Source: Pseudomonadales bacterium
Lineage (GTDB): Bacteria > Pseudomonadota > Gammaproteobacteria > Pseudomonadales > Pseudohongiellaceae
DNA: 64,000 nt
Assembly (NCBI GenBank): GCA_024234395.1
Contig: JACKOH010000002.1
Span: 1,054,001 to 1,118,000 of the forward strand
Direction: 5' to 3'
Shown piece after piece: positions 43,171 to 52,006 of the stretch. Both the position numbers and the translations under genes were made by a program. Position 1 is the first letter of the stretch. Each line of letters begins with the position of its first letter. The notes beneath the pieces are model-generated. The model was not told where the DNA came from. It saw only the letters and a list, made by a program, of their open reading frames with translations, and searched no databases.

Positions 43171-43274
43171 GTCTGGCGAATGGCTTGACAGTTTCGTCCG
43201 TCATCGCGTATCAAGGAAATAAAATGCCTGCCTGCGGAACTGTCATCCGCAAAGCAGCCGTCGAGGAGTCACCT

Positions 43275-43760
43275 ATGAAAATATCTGCCCCCCTGTTGTT
43301 GCTGATTCTGCCCGCCCTGGTAACGGCCCAGGAATTCAGTATGGACAATTATCTGTTCAGATGGTCGGTGAAGAGAGTGGGAAATACTGAATACCGGGTC
43401 ATGAAAAATGAGGAGCTTTCCTATATCAATGTGTACCGGACCAATGGTCTGGTTTCGGTTGCCGCCCGCATGCCTGGACCGGACGCGGTGCTGGTCGGTG
43501 AGGCCCTGGCCCGGACCCAGGAGGTTTTCGACGCCCAGCAGGGCAGTTCCGGGAACGTGGCAGAGTCGGTCGATGCGGGAAATTTCCGAGTAACGTTTCG
43601 TACTTCGCCGTTCGTCGGTTTTACCGTGATCATCCAGGAAAACAGCAACACCAGTACCAATGCGGTCACCCTGAGCCGTGAAGAGGCCATCGGCATGCAA
43701 CCGGAACTGCTGCGGGCCAACGAGTATCTGGAGTTCATGGAGAGCAAACTCAACTTCTGA
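43275..43760 (+). CDS. Exported protein of unknown function
   Basis: From ATG 43275 (GAGGAG upstream) the protein has 161 residues with a signal peptide ending near VTAQ (residue 19). The mature part is mixed, with RWSVKRVGNTEYRVMKNEELSYINVY and a conserved-looking LSREEAIGMQPELLRANEYLEFM tail. No family is recognised. The following 43765-43835 stretch is G- and C-rich with runs of 11 and 7 C. Confidence 0.65.
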   Translation: MKISAPLLLLILPALVTAQEFSMDNYLFRWSVKRVGNTEYRVMKNEELSYINVYRTNGLVSVAARMPGPDAVLVGEALARTQEVFDAQQGSSGNVAESVDAGNFRVTFRTSPFVGFTVIIQENSNTSTNAVTLSREEAIGMQPELLRANEYLEFMESKLNF

Positions 43761-43765
43761 AAAAG

Positions 43766-43835
43766 TGGGGGCGGGGAGAAAAGGGGAAAAGGGGACAGTC
43801 CCTGAGGACTCCCCCCCCCCCTTCCCCCCCTTATC
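43766..43835. repeat. G-tract/C-tract low-complexity segment
   Basis: GGGGGCGGGG, then AAAAGGGG twice, then GGGACAGTCCC (a short palindrome), then C11 at 43811-43821 and C7 at 43824-43830. It lies between convergent genes and contains no frame. The GGGACAGTCCC core resembles the arms of the palindrome at 50278-50332. Confidence 0.5.
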
Positions 43836-43947
43836 CGCCTTCGACTGACCGAACGAGGGAACTGCGAAGCGGGGCAGGTTGCTGCGGCAACTTATCCCTG
43901 GCCCCCAAGGCGATCCTCCTGCCAACTCCACGCAGTAATTATTATTG

Positions 43948-45591
43948 TCAGCTCATTAAAAACAGGACTGACAGCAATAAGACAAACCAGATCAGTAACA
44001 CCCCGCTGCGCTTTCTCCAATCGATCGACGCTTCGGTATTCAGGTATTCGGTGACACTGCGTTCCAGGGTTTCCCGTTGCAGACCGTCGACGTAGAGCTG
44101 CTGTGAAGACGGGCGATAGAACGTACCCAGCAGGATGCCGGTGCCGAAGGTGACCAGGAAGCCGATGACGTTCCACCACAGCCAGGAGACGCTGGGCACG
44201 AACAGCCAAAGCAAACCGTTGATGGCGATGCCGAGAATCAGGCCGGCGATGGCACCGCTGCCGTGGGTCCGGGTGGTGAGCAGGCCGAGGGCGAATACGG
44301 CCAGGATCGAGCCATTGGCCATGGAGCCGATCTGGTTGATGGCTTCCAGTACCGTCGTGGCTATATCGCCGACGAAGAATGCCATAATCAGTGTGATGAT
44401 TCCCCAGATGCTGGTAATGACACGGCTCAGCACCAGCTCCCGATGTTCCGACCAGGGTCTGCCACGATGCTGATGATAGCGGCGTACGAAGTCTTCCATG
44501 GTGGTGGCACTGAGGGAATTGAGGACCGAGTCCAGCGAAGACATGGCGGCGGCGAACAGGGCCACCATGGACAGACCCACCAGTCCCGGCGGGAGGGCAT
44601 TGATCATGTACATCGGGACCGCCAGGTTGTACTCCGGTTCGCCGCCCGATGCTGGCAATGACTCGATGAATCCGGGAGTGGCAGCGGCGTAGCCGGCAAT
44701 ACCGACGCCCACCAGACAATAAAGCAGAACCAGTGGAAAGCGCAGCAGACCGTTCAGGAACAACGCCTGATTGCTGCCGTCAATTCCTTTTGTACTGAGC
44801 GTTCTCTGAACCTGACTCTGATCGCATCCGTAATAGGAAAGGTAGAGAAACACGCCGCCAATCAACATGGGCCAGAAGGCAAAAGTCTGGCCATCACCCA
44901 GTCCATGCGTAGAAAATTCAAGAGTCTGGCGCCTCTCTTCAGGCAGATTTCCCAGCATCGCCAGAAAGCCTCCGTTACTGTCCATCAGCATCATGAACAG
45001 CAGCCCCAGCACCGCAACCAGGATAAACAACTGGATGACGTCGCTGAGGATTACGCCGCGAATACCTCCCAGCACGTCATAAACGACGGTAAAGGCGCCG
45101 AGCAGAATGACCGACCAGAAGAAGCCCAGCCCGGTAATCAGATCGACCACAATAGCGATGCTGTAGACCGTTACCGAGGTGGCGAAAGCGCGAATAAAAA
45201 GAAACAGTCCGCTCAGGGTGAGGCGGGTCGGAAGATCGAAACGCTGTTCCAGGTACGCGTAAACCGATACCAGGCGCAGATGCCGGAACAGCGGCATGAA
45301 GAACAGAATCAGGCCGATCATGGCCAGCGGCAAGGCCAGCTCGTACTGCAGCCACACCAGTCCGCCACCGACGGCAAAGGCGACAAACGCAGGAGCACCC
45401 AGGATACTGTTGGTGGAACACTGGGTTGCCATGATCGACAGCGCTACCGGCCAGGCACCGATACGCCGGCCCCCCACGTAATAGTCTTCCCGACTTTCCT
45501 GCTGGCGGGACAACCACCAGGCAAGAGCAATCAGAAAAAGCAGGTACAGGGCGATGACTACCCAGTCGATGGAAGACAGCTTCGAAGTCAT
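43948..45591 (-). CDS. Sodium/solute symporter (SSS family)
   Basis: From ATG 45591 the protein has 547 residues with about 13 helices. SSS hallmarks are EDYYVGGRRIGAWPVALSIMATQCSTNSILGAPA (shown in part), LFAAAMSSLDSVLNSLSATTMEDF and QIGSMANGSILAVFALGLL. The family imports sugars, amino acids or vitamins with sodium; no substrate can be assigned. The extension to 45696 lies in a MITE. The GAGGA ribosome-site candidate at 45606-45610 belongs to the MITE terminal repeat. Confidence 0.87.
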   Translation of the reverse strand: MTSKLSSIDWVVIALYLLFLIALAWWLSRQQESREDYYVGGRRIGAWPVALSIMATQCSTNSILGAPAFVAFAVGGGLVWLQYELALPLAMIGLILFFMPLFRHLRLVSVYAYLEQRFDLPTRLTLSGLFLFIRAFATSVTVYSIAIVVDLITGLGFFWSVILLGAFTVVYDVLGGIRGVILSDVIQLFILVAVLGLLFMMLMDSNGGFLAMLGNLPEERRQTLEFSTHGLGDGQTFAFWPMLIGGVFLYLSYYGCDQSQVQRTLSTKGIDGSNQALFLNGLLRFPLVLLYCLVGVGIAGYAAATPGFIESLPASGGEPEYNLAVPMYMINALPPGLVGLSMVALFAAAMSSLDSVLNSLSATTMEDFVRRYHQHRGRPWSEHRELVLSRVITSIWGIITLIMAFFVGDIATTVLEAINQIGSMANGSILAVFALGLLTTRTHGSGAIAGLILGIAINGLLWLFVPSVSWLWWNVIGFLVTFGTGILLGTFYRPSSQQLYVDGLQRETLERSVTEYLNTEASIDWRKRSGVLLIWFVLLLSVLFLMS

Positions 45592-45598
45592 GGCTGGG

Positions 45599-45872
45599 TT
45601 AAGGATCCTCTGATGAATTATGCAACTGCTCTGCGGGTGCCTGCCGAGCGCTGCTGCCAGGCGTCGTGCGCAGGGAATGGCCGTAGCCCTTTCCAAGCGC
45701 GCGACAACACCGCAGCAGTGCCCGACAGGCCCCGCCCGATGAGGGCTTTAGACGAGCCCACTGGATTCGTTGACTTGCCTTGACAGGCCGACGCATGCCG
45801 GCTACAGGTCGCCTCGTCAGTGAACTCGTCTGCAGGCCAGAGCAATTTCATAATTCATCAGAGGCTCCTTAA
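45599..45872. mobile_element. 270-bp MITE with 33-bp terminal inverted repeats
   Basis: The arm at 45601-45633 (AAGGATCCTCTGATGAATTA...) is the inverse of 45838-45870 with three mismatches. TTAA occurs at both ends (45599-45602 and 45869-45872), a possible 4-bp target. There is no transposase frame. Internally AATGGCCGTAGCCCTT (45676-45691) is the inverse of the 16-bp core of the 18094-18296 element. It touches the leader of the symporter gene. 45873-46134 holds no other feature. Confidence 0.8.
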
Positions 45873-46134
45873 ACCTAGCCTGCCCGGGAGGAGTTGTCCA
45901 GTTGTCGCAGGCGCGGAACCAATCCACTTGATCCGGCGGCTTACCATAGTGATGCCCGGGTTGCCTGAAAAAAAACAGTGCACTATTTTGGTGAGCATCG
46001 GGTATGCCTGGACTGCCCGGGTCAGGTGGAACAATCGCTGCGGTGGCCGGTGCTTGCGGTTGACAGGATTGGCGTGCATTGGAACACTGCAGCGTGCACA
46101 ATAATGCAAACTTATCGCAACGCGGAGTAACACT

Positions 46135-46617
46135 ATGATCAAAAGAGTTTTGACAGTCGGCTTGATTACACTGGGTTCCAGTTTTCTGCTGGTGTCCAGC
46201 GCCCAGGATGGCCCGACGCCGGAACAACAGGCCCAGCAGGCCATGGAAACCCGGCAGTCGGTGTTTCGACTGTTCAGGTACAACCTGGGTACCATCAGCG
46301 GAATGGCACGTGGCACGGTGGAATTCGATGCCGCCATCGCTGAGCGTAATGCTCGCCGGATTGCCGCCATGGCGCCGATGATCCCGGAGCTTTTCCAGGC
46401 CATGGATACCCGTGAATTCGACCTGGATACCGAGGCCCTGCCGGTCATCTGGGAGCAGTTCGATCTCTTCCAGGAACGTGCCCAGGCACTGGTGGACGGC
46501 GCCAATGAGTTTGCTGATATAGCCGCCGGGGGTGACCGAATGGAGACTCTTGGCGCCATTCGTGCTTTCGGCGCCAACTGTGGTAACTGCCACGAAACAT
46601 TCCGGGTAGACGACTGA
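46135..46617 (+). CDS. Cytochrome c'
   Basis: The 160-residue protein has a signal peptide ending near SSAQ (residue 23), a four-helix pattern beginning AMETRQSVFRLFRYNLGTISGMARG, and the heme motif CGNCH at residues about 151-155, seven residues from the end (HETFRVDD). This C-terminal heme is diagnostic of cytochrome c'. It binds NO or CO in the periplasm and often protects against nitric oxide. GCGGAG precedes ATG 46135. Confidence 0.88.
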   Translation: MIKRVLTVGLITLGSSFLLVSSAQDGPTPEQQAQQAMETRQSVFRLFRYNLGTISGMARGTVEFDAAIAERNARRIAAMAPMIPELFQAMDTREFDLDTEALPVIWEQFDLFQERAQALVDGANEFADIAAGGDRMETLGAIRAFGANCGNCHETFRVDD

Positions 46618-46641
46618 CCAGTCAGGCGTAACCCTGCCCTG

Positions 46642-46693
46642 AAGCCGGCCTTGACCTGCAGGTGTAACACCGGGGGTCTAGGCCGGCTTTTTT
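46642..46693 (+). terminator. Intrinsic terminator of cytochrome c'
   Basis: AAGCCGGCCT (46642-46651) pairs with AGGCCGGCTT (46680-46689), followed by T to 46693. The 28-base loop is long. Confidence 0.65.
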
Positions 46694-46711
46694 ACGACCT
46701 GGGTAATTCGG

Positions 46712-47587
46712 TCATTCCGAGGGGCCGTTGCCGCGGCGCAGGAAAAAGGCCGCCAGGGCCTCCCGGTCCTCCTGGGTGAGGGTGCTGGTATTGTGTTCGA
46801 TCACCGGTTCCATCTCGCCGCCGACAAACTCACCATCCGGCTTGATGCCAAGAAACAGGAAAAAGGCAAAGTCCTCCTCGCTCCACTCGCCCAGTGCCTC
46901 CCGGGTAATGTCGTCGGCCTCTCCCTCGGGCAGGGGGGCACCACTGAATTCCCGCTCGTAAAGGGGAATACCCAGACCGCTGCGTGGGGTATGACATTCG
47001 CCACAATGTCCCAGATTTCTGGCCAGGTAGGCGCCCCGTTCGACCTGTGGGTCGTCGTAGTCGGGAAAATCCGGTTCACTGAGGTCGGCCAGCCGGTTCC
47101 AGAAGCCCAATGTCCAGCGACCCAGCCAGGGGCGCAACTCATGTGTCGGTGCGGTCGCTGTTACCGGTTCCTGTTGCATCAGGTAGGCGGCAACAGCCAG
47201 TACATCTTCGTCGGTCATGCCCTGGTAGGACCGGTAAGGCAGTGCCGGGTAATAAAACCCGCCATCGGGATTGCGACCGTGCTTCAGGGCGCCAATGAAA
47301 TCGGTACCGGTCCAGTTGCCGATTCCGGTAGCAGGGTCCGGAGTGATGTTGGGCGCGTAAAAGGTGCCGAACGGAGACAGTAATGCCTGCCCGCCGCTGA
47401 GTGCCTCACCTCCATCAGGTGCCAGGTGGCAGCTGATACAGCCGGCGGCGTGCACCAGATATTCTCCTCTGGTAATGCTTTCATCCGACTGCGGGATGGA
47501 GTAGTCGGGAAGAGAAGGAGGCTGATTGACCCAGAGGGTAATCGCACCGAGGATAATTATGGCAGTGAGAATGAATCGCAGAGGCAT
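46712..47587 (-). CDS. Membrane-anchored diheme cytochrome c
   Basis: From ATG 47587 the protein has 291 residues with an N-terminal anchor (MPLRFILTAIIILGAITLWV). Heme motifs are CISCH near residue 53 and CGECH near residue 197, with GTFYAPNITPDPATGIGNW and GHCGECHTPRSGLG typical of the diheme cytochromes that serve quinoprotein and gluconate-type dehydrogenases. It stands next to a PQQ dehydrogenase. The start is uncertain: an extension to 47638 is open but unsupported. Confidence 0.82.
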   Translation of the reverse strand: MPLRFILTAIIILGAITLWVNQPPSLPDYSIPQSDESITRGEYLVHAAGCISCHLAPDGGEALSGGQALLSPFGTFYAPNITPDPATGIGNWTGTDFIGALKHGRNPDGGFYYPALPYRSYQGMTDEDVLAVAAYLMQQEPVTATAPTHELRPWLGRWTLGFWNRLADLSEPDFPDYDDPQVERGAYLARNLGHCGECHTPRSGLGIPLYEREFSGAPLPEGEADDITREALGEWSEEDFAFFLFLGIKPDGEFVGGEMEPVIEHNTSTLTQEDREALAAFFLRRGNGPSE

Positions 47588-47636
47588 GGGAGAAACAGTA
47601 CTGGTTTTCAGATTGCAGTTCAATAACAGGACGGTC

Positions 47637-47674
47637 AAAAAAAGGCCGGTGCAGCAGGCTATGCTGCACCGGCC
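47637..47674 (-). terminator. Strong intrinsic terminator of the PQQ dehydrogenase gene
   Basis: GGCCGGTGCAGCA (47644-47656) pairs perfectly over 13 bp with TGCTGCACCGGCC (47662-47674). On the minus strand the hairpin is followed by seven T (A run 47637-47643). Confidence 0.92.
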
Positions 47675-47716
47675 CCGCTTTTTTCTGCGCCGGCCCGGAG
47701 GTGGCTGACGGCGAGT

Positions 47717-49348
47717 CTAGTCCCGCAGGCCGAATGTGTAAACCACGTTGCCTGCCGCGATGGTTACATACTGCTTGCCGTCCACGGCGAAACTCATCGG
47801 CGCGGCATGTACGCGGGCGCCCAGTGACATGTGCCACAGTTCCCGGCCGTTGCTGGCATCCAGGGCAAAGAAGTAACCATCGACGCTGCCACTGAACAGC
47901 AGGCCACCGGCGCTGGACATGATGCCGGCGGTGGAGCGGGGCTGAATGGGGAACTCCCAGACGATGTCCGCGGTAGCGGGATCGATGGCCCGGATCGCAC
48001 TGTTGTATGTGTCCATGGCCTGAATGTATTGACCACCGCCGCCAGTAAACCGATCGCCTTCCTCGTAATCCTCGTCACGTTTGAAGAAACGCTGTTCGCC
48101 ATCGAAGGCGTTAACGTAAAAGTAACCGGTCTGTGGATTGAAAGCCGGCGAGAACCAGTTGGTGCCGCCGCCTATGGCCGGTGAGACCACCACTCCCTCG
48201 TAGGTGGGCTCCATGCCCGGAGCCCGGATCGGGCGGCCGTCGGCATCCAGCCCCTGGGCCCAGGTCTGCAGGGCATAGGGCTTGCCGGCCAGGAAGTCGC
48301 CGTCGGTGCGGTCGATGGTGTAGTAAAAGGCATTGCGGTTGGCCCACATCATCACCTTGCGCTGTTGGCCCTGGAAGTTGATGTCCGCCAGAATCGGAAC
48401 CTGGATGGCATCGTAGTCATGCACGTCATGGGGCGTGAACTGAAAGTGCCAGGTGATGTCGCCGGTGTCGGCATCCAGTGCCAGAGCCGAGTCCGAATAC
48501 AGGTTATCACCCAATCGGACATCGCCGTTCCAGTCCGGACCGGGGTTTCCGGTGCCCCAGTAAATCAGGTCCAGGTCCGCATCGTAAGAGCCGGTAATCC
48601 AGGTGCCCGCGCCGCCGGTGCGCCAGGAATCGCCTGACCAGGTCGATACATTGGGATCGTCGGGACCGGCCGTGGTGTAAGTGCGCCAGGCCAGCTCACC
48701 GGTTTCCGCGTCGTAGGCATCGATAAAGCCGCGGATACCGAACTCGCCGCCGGCAATCCCGGTAACCACCTTGTCCTTCACAATCAGCGGTGCTGCCGTT
48801 TTGCTATAGCCACTGGCGTAGTTGGCTACCTCGACGTCCCAGCGCACGTTGCCGGTACGGGCGTCGATGGCCACCAGGTGTGCGTCCAGGGTACTCATGT
48901 AAAGGGTTTCGCCGAGAATCGCCACACCGCGGTTGTTGCGTCCGCAACAGATGCGGATATCGTCGGGGAGTTCATGGTCGTAGCGCCAGTACTGGCGCCC
49001 CGTGACCGCATCGACTGCCACCAGGTTGCTGGGAGCCTCGGTGATGAACATGATGCCGTCCACTACCAGCGGAGTGGTTTCCGCCCGGTCGATGACCGGG
49101 ATCTGGTAGGCCCATTTCATTTCCAGTTGGTCGACATTATTGCGGTTGATCTGATCCAGATAGGTATGACGCTGACTGTCCAGCGTGCCCGAATACATGA
49201 GCCAGTTCTGGGGCTCGTCGGTGGCATTCATCAGCCGGTCCCAGGAAACGGGAGTAAAGGCCGGAGTAATGGGGGCCTCACGCAGTTGCTGGGCCATCGC
49301 CTGGCCGGCGAAGGCGGTTACCAATAACAGTATCGCGGTGCGTTTCAT
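47717..49348 (-). CDS. Exported PQQ-dependent alcohol dehydrogenase with vicinal cysteines
   Basis: The 543-residue protein has a signal peptide ending near AMAQ (residue 20) and the quinoprotein alcohol dehydrogenase set: IRICCGRNNRGVAI with the adjacent Cys pair that sits over PQQ, WGTGNPGPDWNGD, catalytic segment FTPHDVHDYDAIQ and docking strands GELAWRTY, GDITWHFQF, DIVWEFPI. It is a close-length paralogue of 11686-13317. It starts two bases after the cytochrome stop; AAGGAGAAC overlaps that stop, so translation is coupled. Confidence 0.9.
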   Translation of the reverse strand: MKRTAILLLVTAFAGQAMAQQLREAPITPAFTPVSWDRLMNATDEPQNWLMYSGTLDSQRHTYLDQINRNNVDQLEMKWAYQIPVIDRAETTPLVVDGIMFITEAPSNLVAVDAVTGRQYWRYDHELPDDIRICCGRNNRGVAILGETLYMSTLDAHLVAIDARTGNVRWDVEVANYASGYSKTAAPLIVKDKVVTGIAGGEFGIRGFIDAYDAETGELAWRTYTTAGPDDPNVSTWSGDSWRTGGAGTWITGSYDADLDLIYWGTGNPGPDWNGDVRLGDNLYSDSALALDADTGDITWHFQFTPHDVHDYDAIQVPILADINFQGQQRKVMMWANRNAFYYTIDRTDGDFLAGKPYALQTWAQGLDADGRPIRAPGMEPTYEGVVVSPAIGGGTNWFSPAFNPQTGYFYVNAFDGEQRFFKRDEDYEEGDRFTGGGGQYIQAMDTYNSAIRAIDPATADIVWEFPIQPRSTAGIMSSAGGLLFSGSVDGYFFALDASNGRELWHMSLGARVHAAPMSFAVDGKQYVTIAAGNVVYTFGLRD

Positions 49349-49350
49349 GC

Positions 49351-50169
49351 TCAGTTCTCCTTGCGCAGAGAGAAGAGATAGGCGACCAGGTGGTCGATTT
49401 CGTTCTCGGTCAGTGTCCGGGTGTAGCTGGGCATGGTGGAACTCTGATTCACTTCGAAAGAATCGATTTCATTCTTGCGGAACGACCACAGATTGGCATC
49501 GGCGTCGATCACACGCAGCCCGAAAGTATCCTCATCCATTCGCAACCCCTCGACCACGGAACCGTCACGCTGGGTTACCCTGACAGTCCACCAGCGGGGC
49601 GCCACGTCTTCGTCGGGCACCGTCAGGGCGGTTTTCAGCTCCTCGGGATCCAGTTGCTCACCGACCAGGGTCAGGTCCGGACCCAGTCGTCCGCCTCTGC
49701 CGTTGATCATATGGCAGCGCGCACAATCGCCCTTGCCGTTGTACAGCGCCAGGCCGGCCGCCGGGTCTCCCGGCAGGTCGATATTGGCTGGATCGGTGCG
49801 CAGCGAATTGATATAGGCGACCAGTTGCCAGACCGTGGGGTCGGGGGTGTCGATGGGTACCGGCAGCATTGCCGTGCCGGCGATGCCCTGGCGGATGATG
49901 CTGAAGATGCCGGCGTCAGAGCTGGCCCGCCGCAGACTTCCGGTCAGGTCGGGAGCGCCGGTTTCATCGTTACCCTTGGCGTCCTGGCCATGACAACGGG
50001 TGCATTGCCGTTGGAAATAGGATTCCCCGGCACTGACATCGAAGGGGGTGTCGTAAAGATTGCCCTCGTCCTGGGCGACTGCCGGGACGCTGACACTGCC
50101 GATGGCGGCCAGCAGGAGTGGCAGACAAGCCGCAAGGTGCCTGTGCTGCAGAAGGTTAAGCCGAAGCAT
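49351..50169 (-). CDS. Exported diheme cytochrome c, partner of the PQQ dehydrogenase
   Basis: From ATG 50169 (AAAGGAGGGCCC upstream) the protein has 272 residues with a signal peptide ending near AVAQ (residue 33). Heme motifs are CTRCH near residue 56 and CARCH near residue 148. The C-terminal tail (RDGSVVEGLRMDEDTFGLRVID, FRKNEIDSFEV) matches the tail of the cytochrome at 10821, showing a duplicated cytochrome/quinoprotein module. It probably accepts electrons from the enzyme encoded two bases downstream. Confidence 0.88.
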   Translation of the reverse strand: MLRLNLLQHRHLAACLPLLLAAIGSVSVPAVAQDEGNLYDTPFDVSAGESYFQRQCTRCHGQDAKGNDETGAPDLTGSLRRASSDAGIFSIIRQGIAGTAMLPVPIDTPDPTVWQLVAYINSLRTDPANIDLPGDPAAGLALYNGKGDCARCHMINGRGGRLGPDLTLVGEQLDPEELKTALTVPDEDVAPRWWTVRVTQRDGSVVEGLRMDEDTFGLRVIDADANLWSFRKNEIDSFEVNQSSTMPSYTRTLTENEIDHLVAYLFSLRKEN

Positions 50170-50277
50170 GGGCCCTCCTTTTATGAGGTTTCTTATCATT
50201 GTTGTGGAGGACGAGATTACGGGGCTGCCTGGCAAAAGTCAAAGCCCAGTTGCCGCCGGCCCAGCCTCCCCGACGCT

Positions 50278-50332
50278 CCGAAATAGGGACAGATCTATTT
50301 TCCCTCGGAAAATAGATCTGTCCCTATTTCGG
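50278..50332. repeat. 26-bp perfect palindromic hairpin (REP/RAYT-like)
   Basis: 50278-50303 is the exact inverse of 50307-50332 with only a three-base loop (CTC). The arm reads CCGAAATAGGGACAGATCTA then TTTTCC. Hairpins with this AAATAGGGACAGATCTATTTT core recur in proteobacteria near REP-associated transposases. None is encoded here. It lies between the M20 peptidase stop and the cytochrome start. Confidence 0.85.
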
Positions 50333-50341
50333 GATCGGAGC

Positions 50342-51727
50342 TCAGTCGTAGACGACGTTGCGTACTACCGCGTAGTAGTCGCCGATGGCCTGGCGGAACG
50401 CGGATTCCCGTACCTGTTCGTCATTGCCGTGGACACCCGTGTGTTCGCCACTCTCGGTGATCAACGGGTTGAAGCCGTAGCTGATAATACCCAGGTCGCG
50501 GGTGAAGTGGCTGTCGGTAAAGCCGGTGCTGACCGAGGGCAGGACACGCGAGCCCGGATACAGCTCACCGGTAACCCTCTCGATGGCTTGAAACAGCCGT
50601 GTATTGGTTTCCGAGATGGCCGGCGTAAAGGCCATGATGACTTCCACTTCAACGCCGGTGGGAGCGACCAGGTCGCGCATTTCAGCGATGAACTGCTCGG
50701 CCGGTTTATCCGGCAGCACCCGGCAATCCAGTTCCGCCCAGGCTTCCGGCGGGATGACATTGATCTTGCTGGAGCCTTCCATCCGAGTCATCGAGCAGGT
50801 ATCCCGGATCAGCGAGTGATGTCCGGCCCGCGCTGCGTGCAGTTTCTCCACGAAAGCCGGGTCCTGAATCGCCCGCGAAATGTCTGCATAGGCCGGCCCC
50901 CATTCGTCGTCCATGGTGACTGACAGGGATTGAAAATAGGTAGCCACCGGGCCGATCGCCCGCGGAGGAAACGGGTTATCGAGGATGGTATTGAGGGCCC
51001 GTACGATGCGGGTGACCGAACTGTCGGGACGGGGGGAGCTGCCATGACCCGGGATATCTACCGCGTGCAGGCGCAGCCAGACCGGCACTTTCTGGGTGAC
51101 TTCCGTACTGAATACGATTTCGCCATCCTCACTGCTGCCACCGCCGCCCTCGTTGAGCAGAAAGCCGGCCCCCGCGAAAATTTCCGGGCGGTTTTCGATC
51201 AACCAGCCGACCCCGAAATAGCCCCCGGCCTCCTCATCGGCCGTGGCCAGAAATATCACGTCGCGGTTGAGCGGTTGTCCGGACCGGTGCAGGCTCAGGA
51301 AAGTTGCCAGCTGGGTAATGCCCAGGCCCTTCATGTCGCGGGCTCCACGGCCCAGGATGTACCCGTCCCTGATATCACCGGAGAGCGGTGGAATAGTCCA
51401 GAATTCCTCGTCGGCCGGCACCACGTCGGTGTGCTGGAGCAGGATCAGACCCGGCTCGTCGCCGCCTTTCAGGCGGGCCCAGATGTTGCCCCGGCCCGGA
51501 GCGCTTTCGGCGGTTTCATACTCGATGCCTTCCGCTTCGAAGATGCGGGCGTAAAAATCCACCGCGCGGGATTCGTTGCCCGGCGGGTTGATGGTGTCGG
51601 TTCGAATCAGTTCCTGCAGCCAGGCCACTGCTTCGTCTTCCAAGGATTGAATGTCCTGGGCGTAGGCGGATATTCCAGGGATAAAAAGAAAAATCGAGAT
51701 GACAATAAATCGGGTAGCACGCTTCAC
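50342..51727 (-). CDS. Exported M20-family metallopeptidase
   Basis: From GTG 51727 (GAGGTATCC upstream) the protein has 461 residues; the frame to 51931 is intergenic. A signal peptide ends near AYAQ (residue 23). Dizinc motifs are LLQHTDVVPA, GRGARDMKGLG, ATADEEAGG and GFTDSHFTRDLG, with the dimerisation insert GHGSSPRPDSSV. It hydrolyses N-acyl amino acids or dipeptides in the periplasm. The distal signature SGEHTGVHGNDEQV supports the PM20/CPG2 branch. Confidence 0.88.
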   Translation of the reverse strand: MKRATRFIVISIFLFIPGISAYAQDIQSLEDEAVAWLQELIRTDTINPPGNESRAVDFYARIFEAEGIEYETAESAPGRGNIWARLKGGDEPGLILLQHTDVVPADEEFWTIPPLSGDIRDGYILGRGARDMKGLGITQLATFLSLHRSGQPLNRDVIFLATADEEAGGYFGVGWLIENRPEIFAGAGFLLNEGGGGSSEDGEIVFSTEVTQKVPVWLRLHAVDIPGHGSSPRPDSSVTRIVRALNTILDNPFPPRAIGPVATYFQSLSVTMDDEWGPAYADISRAIQDPAFVEKLHAARAGHHSLIRDTCSMTRMEGSSKINVIPPEAWAELDCRVLPDKPAEQFIAEMRDLVAPTGVEVEVIMAFTPAISETNTRLFQAIERVTGELYPGSRVLPSVSTGFTDSHFTRDLGIISYGFNPLITESGEHTGVHGNDEQVRESAFRQAIGDYYAVVRNVVYD

Positions 51728-52006
51728 GATGGATACCTCTGAAAACTCTGAACGGACATTGTAGGGAAAATGCCCCATCGACACCAATCCGCACACCGGG
51801 TGCCGAAGAGGAGTCCCCGGAACCCGAATAATCGGGGGCTGACCACCCCAGACTGCCGGGCTGTTGACGTGACGGGACCAGACCGAATTGTTTTCCACCC
51901 GGGCACCCCCTAAACTGGAAAGGCCAGCCACGGTACCGGTATTTCGCCCGGGGATCCGAAAACGGTCCTATCCGGTCAGGTAACCAGTGCCGCCAACAGA
52001 CCTGTT

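Noticed and set aside
45858..46670. Leftward frames near the 45.6-kb MITE and cytochrome c'
   Set aside because: They are antisense to a clear cytochrome c' with a C-terminal heme motif and carry no motif themselves.
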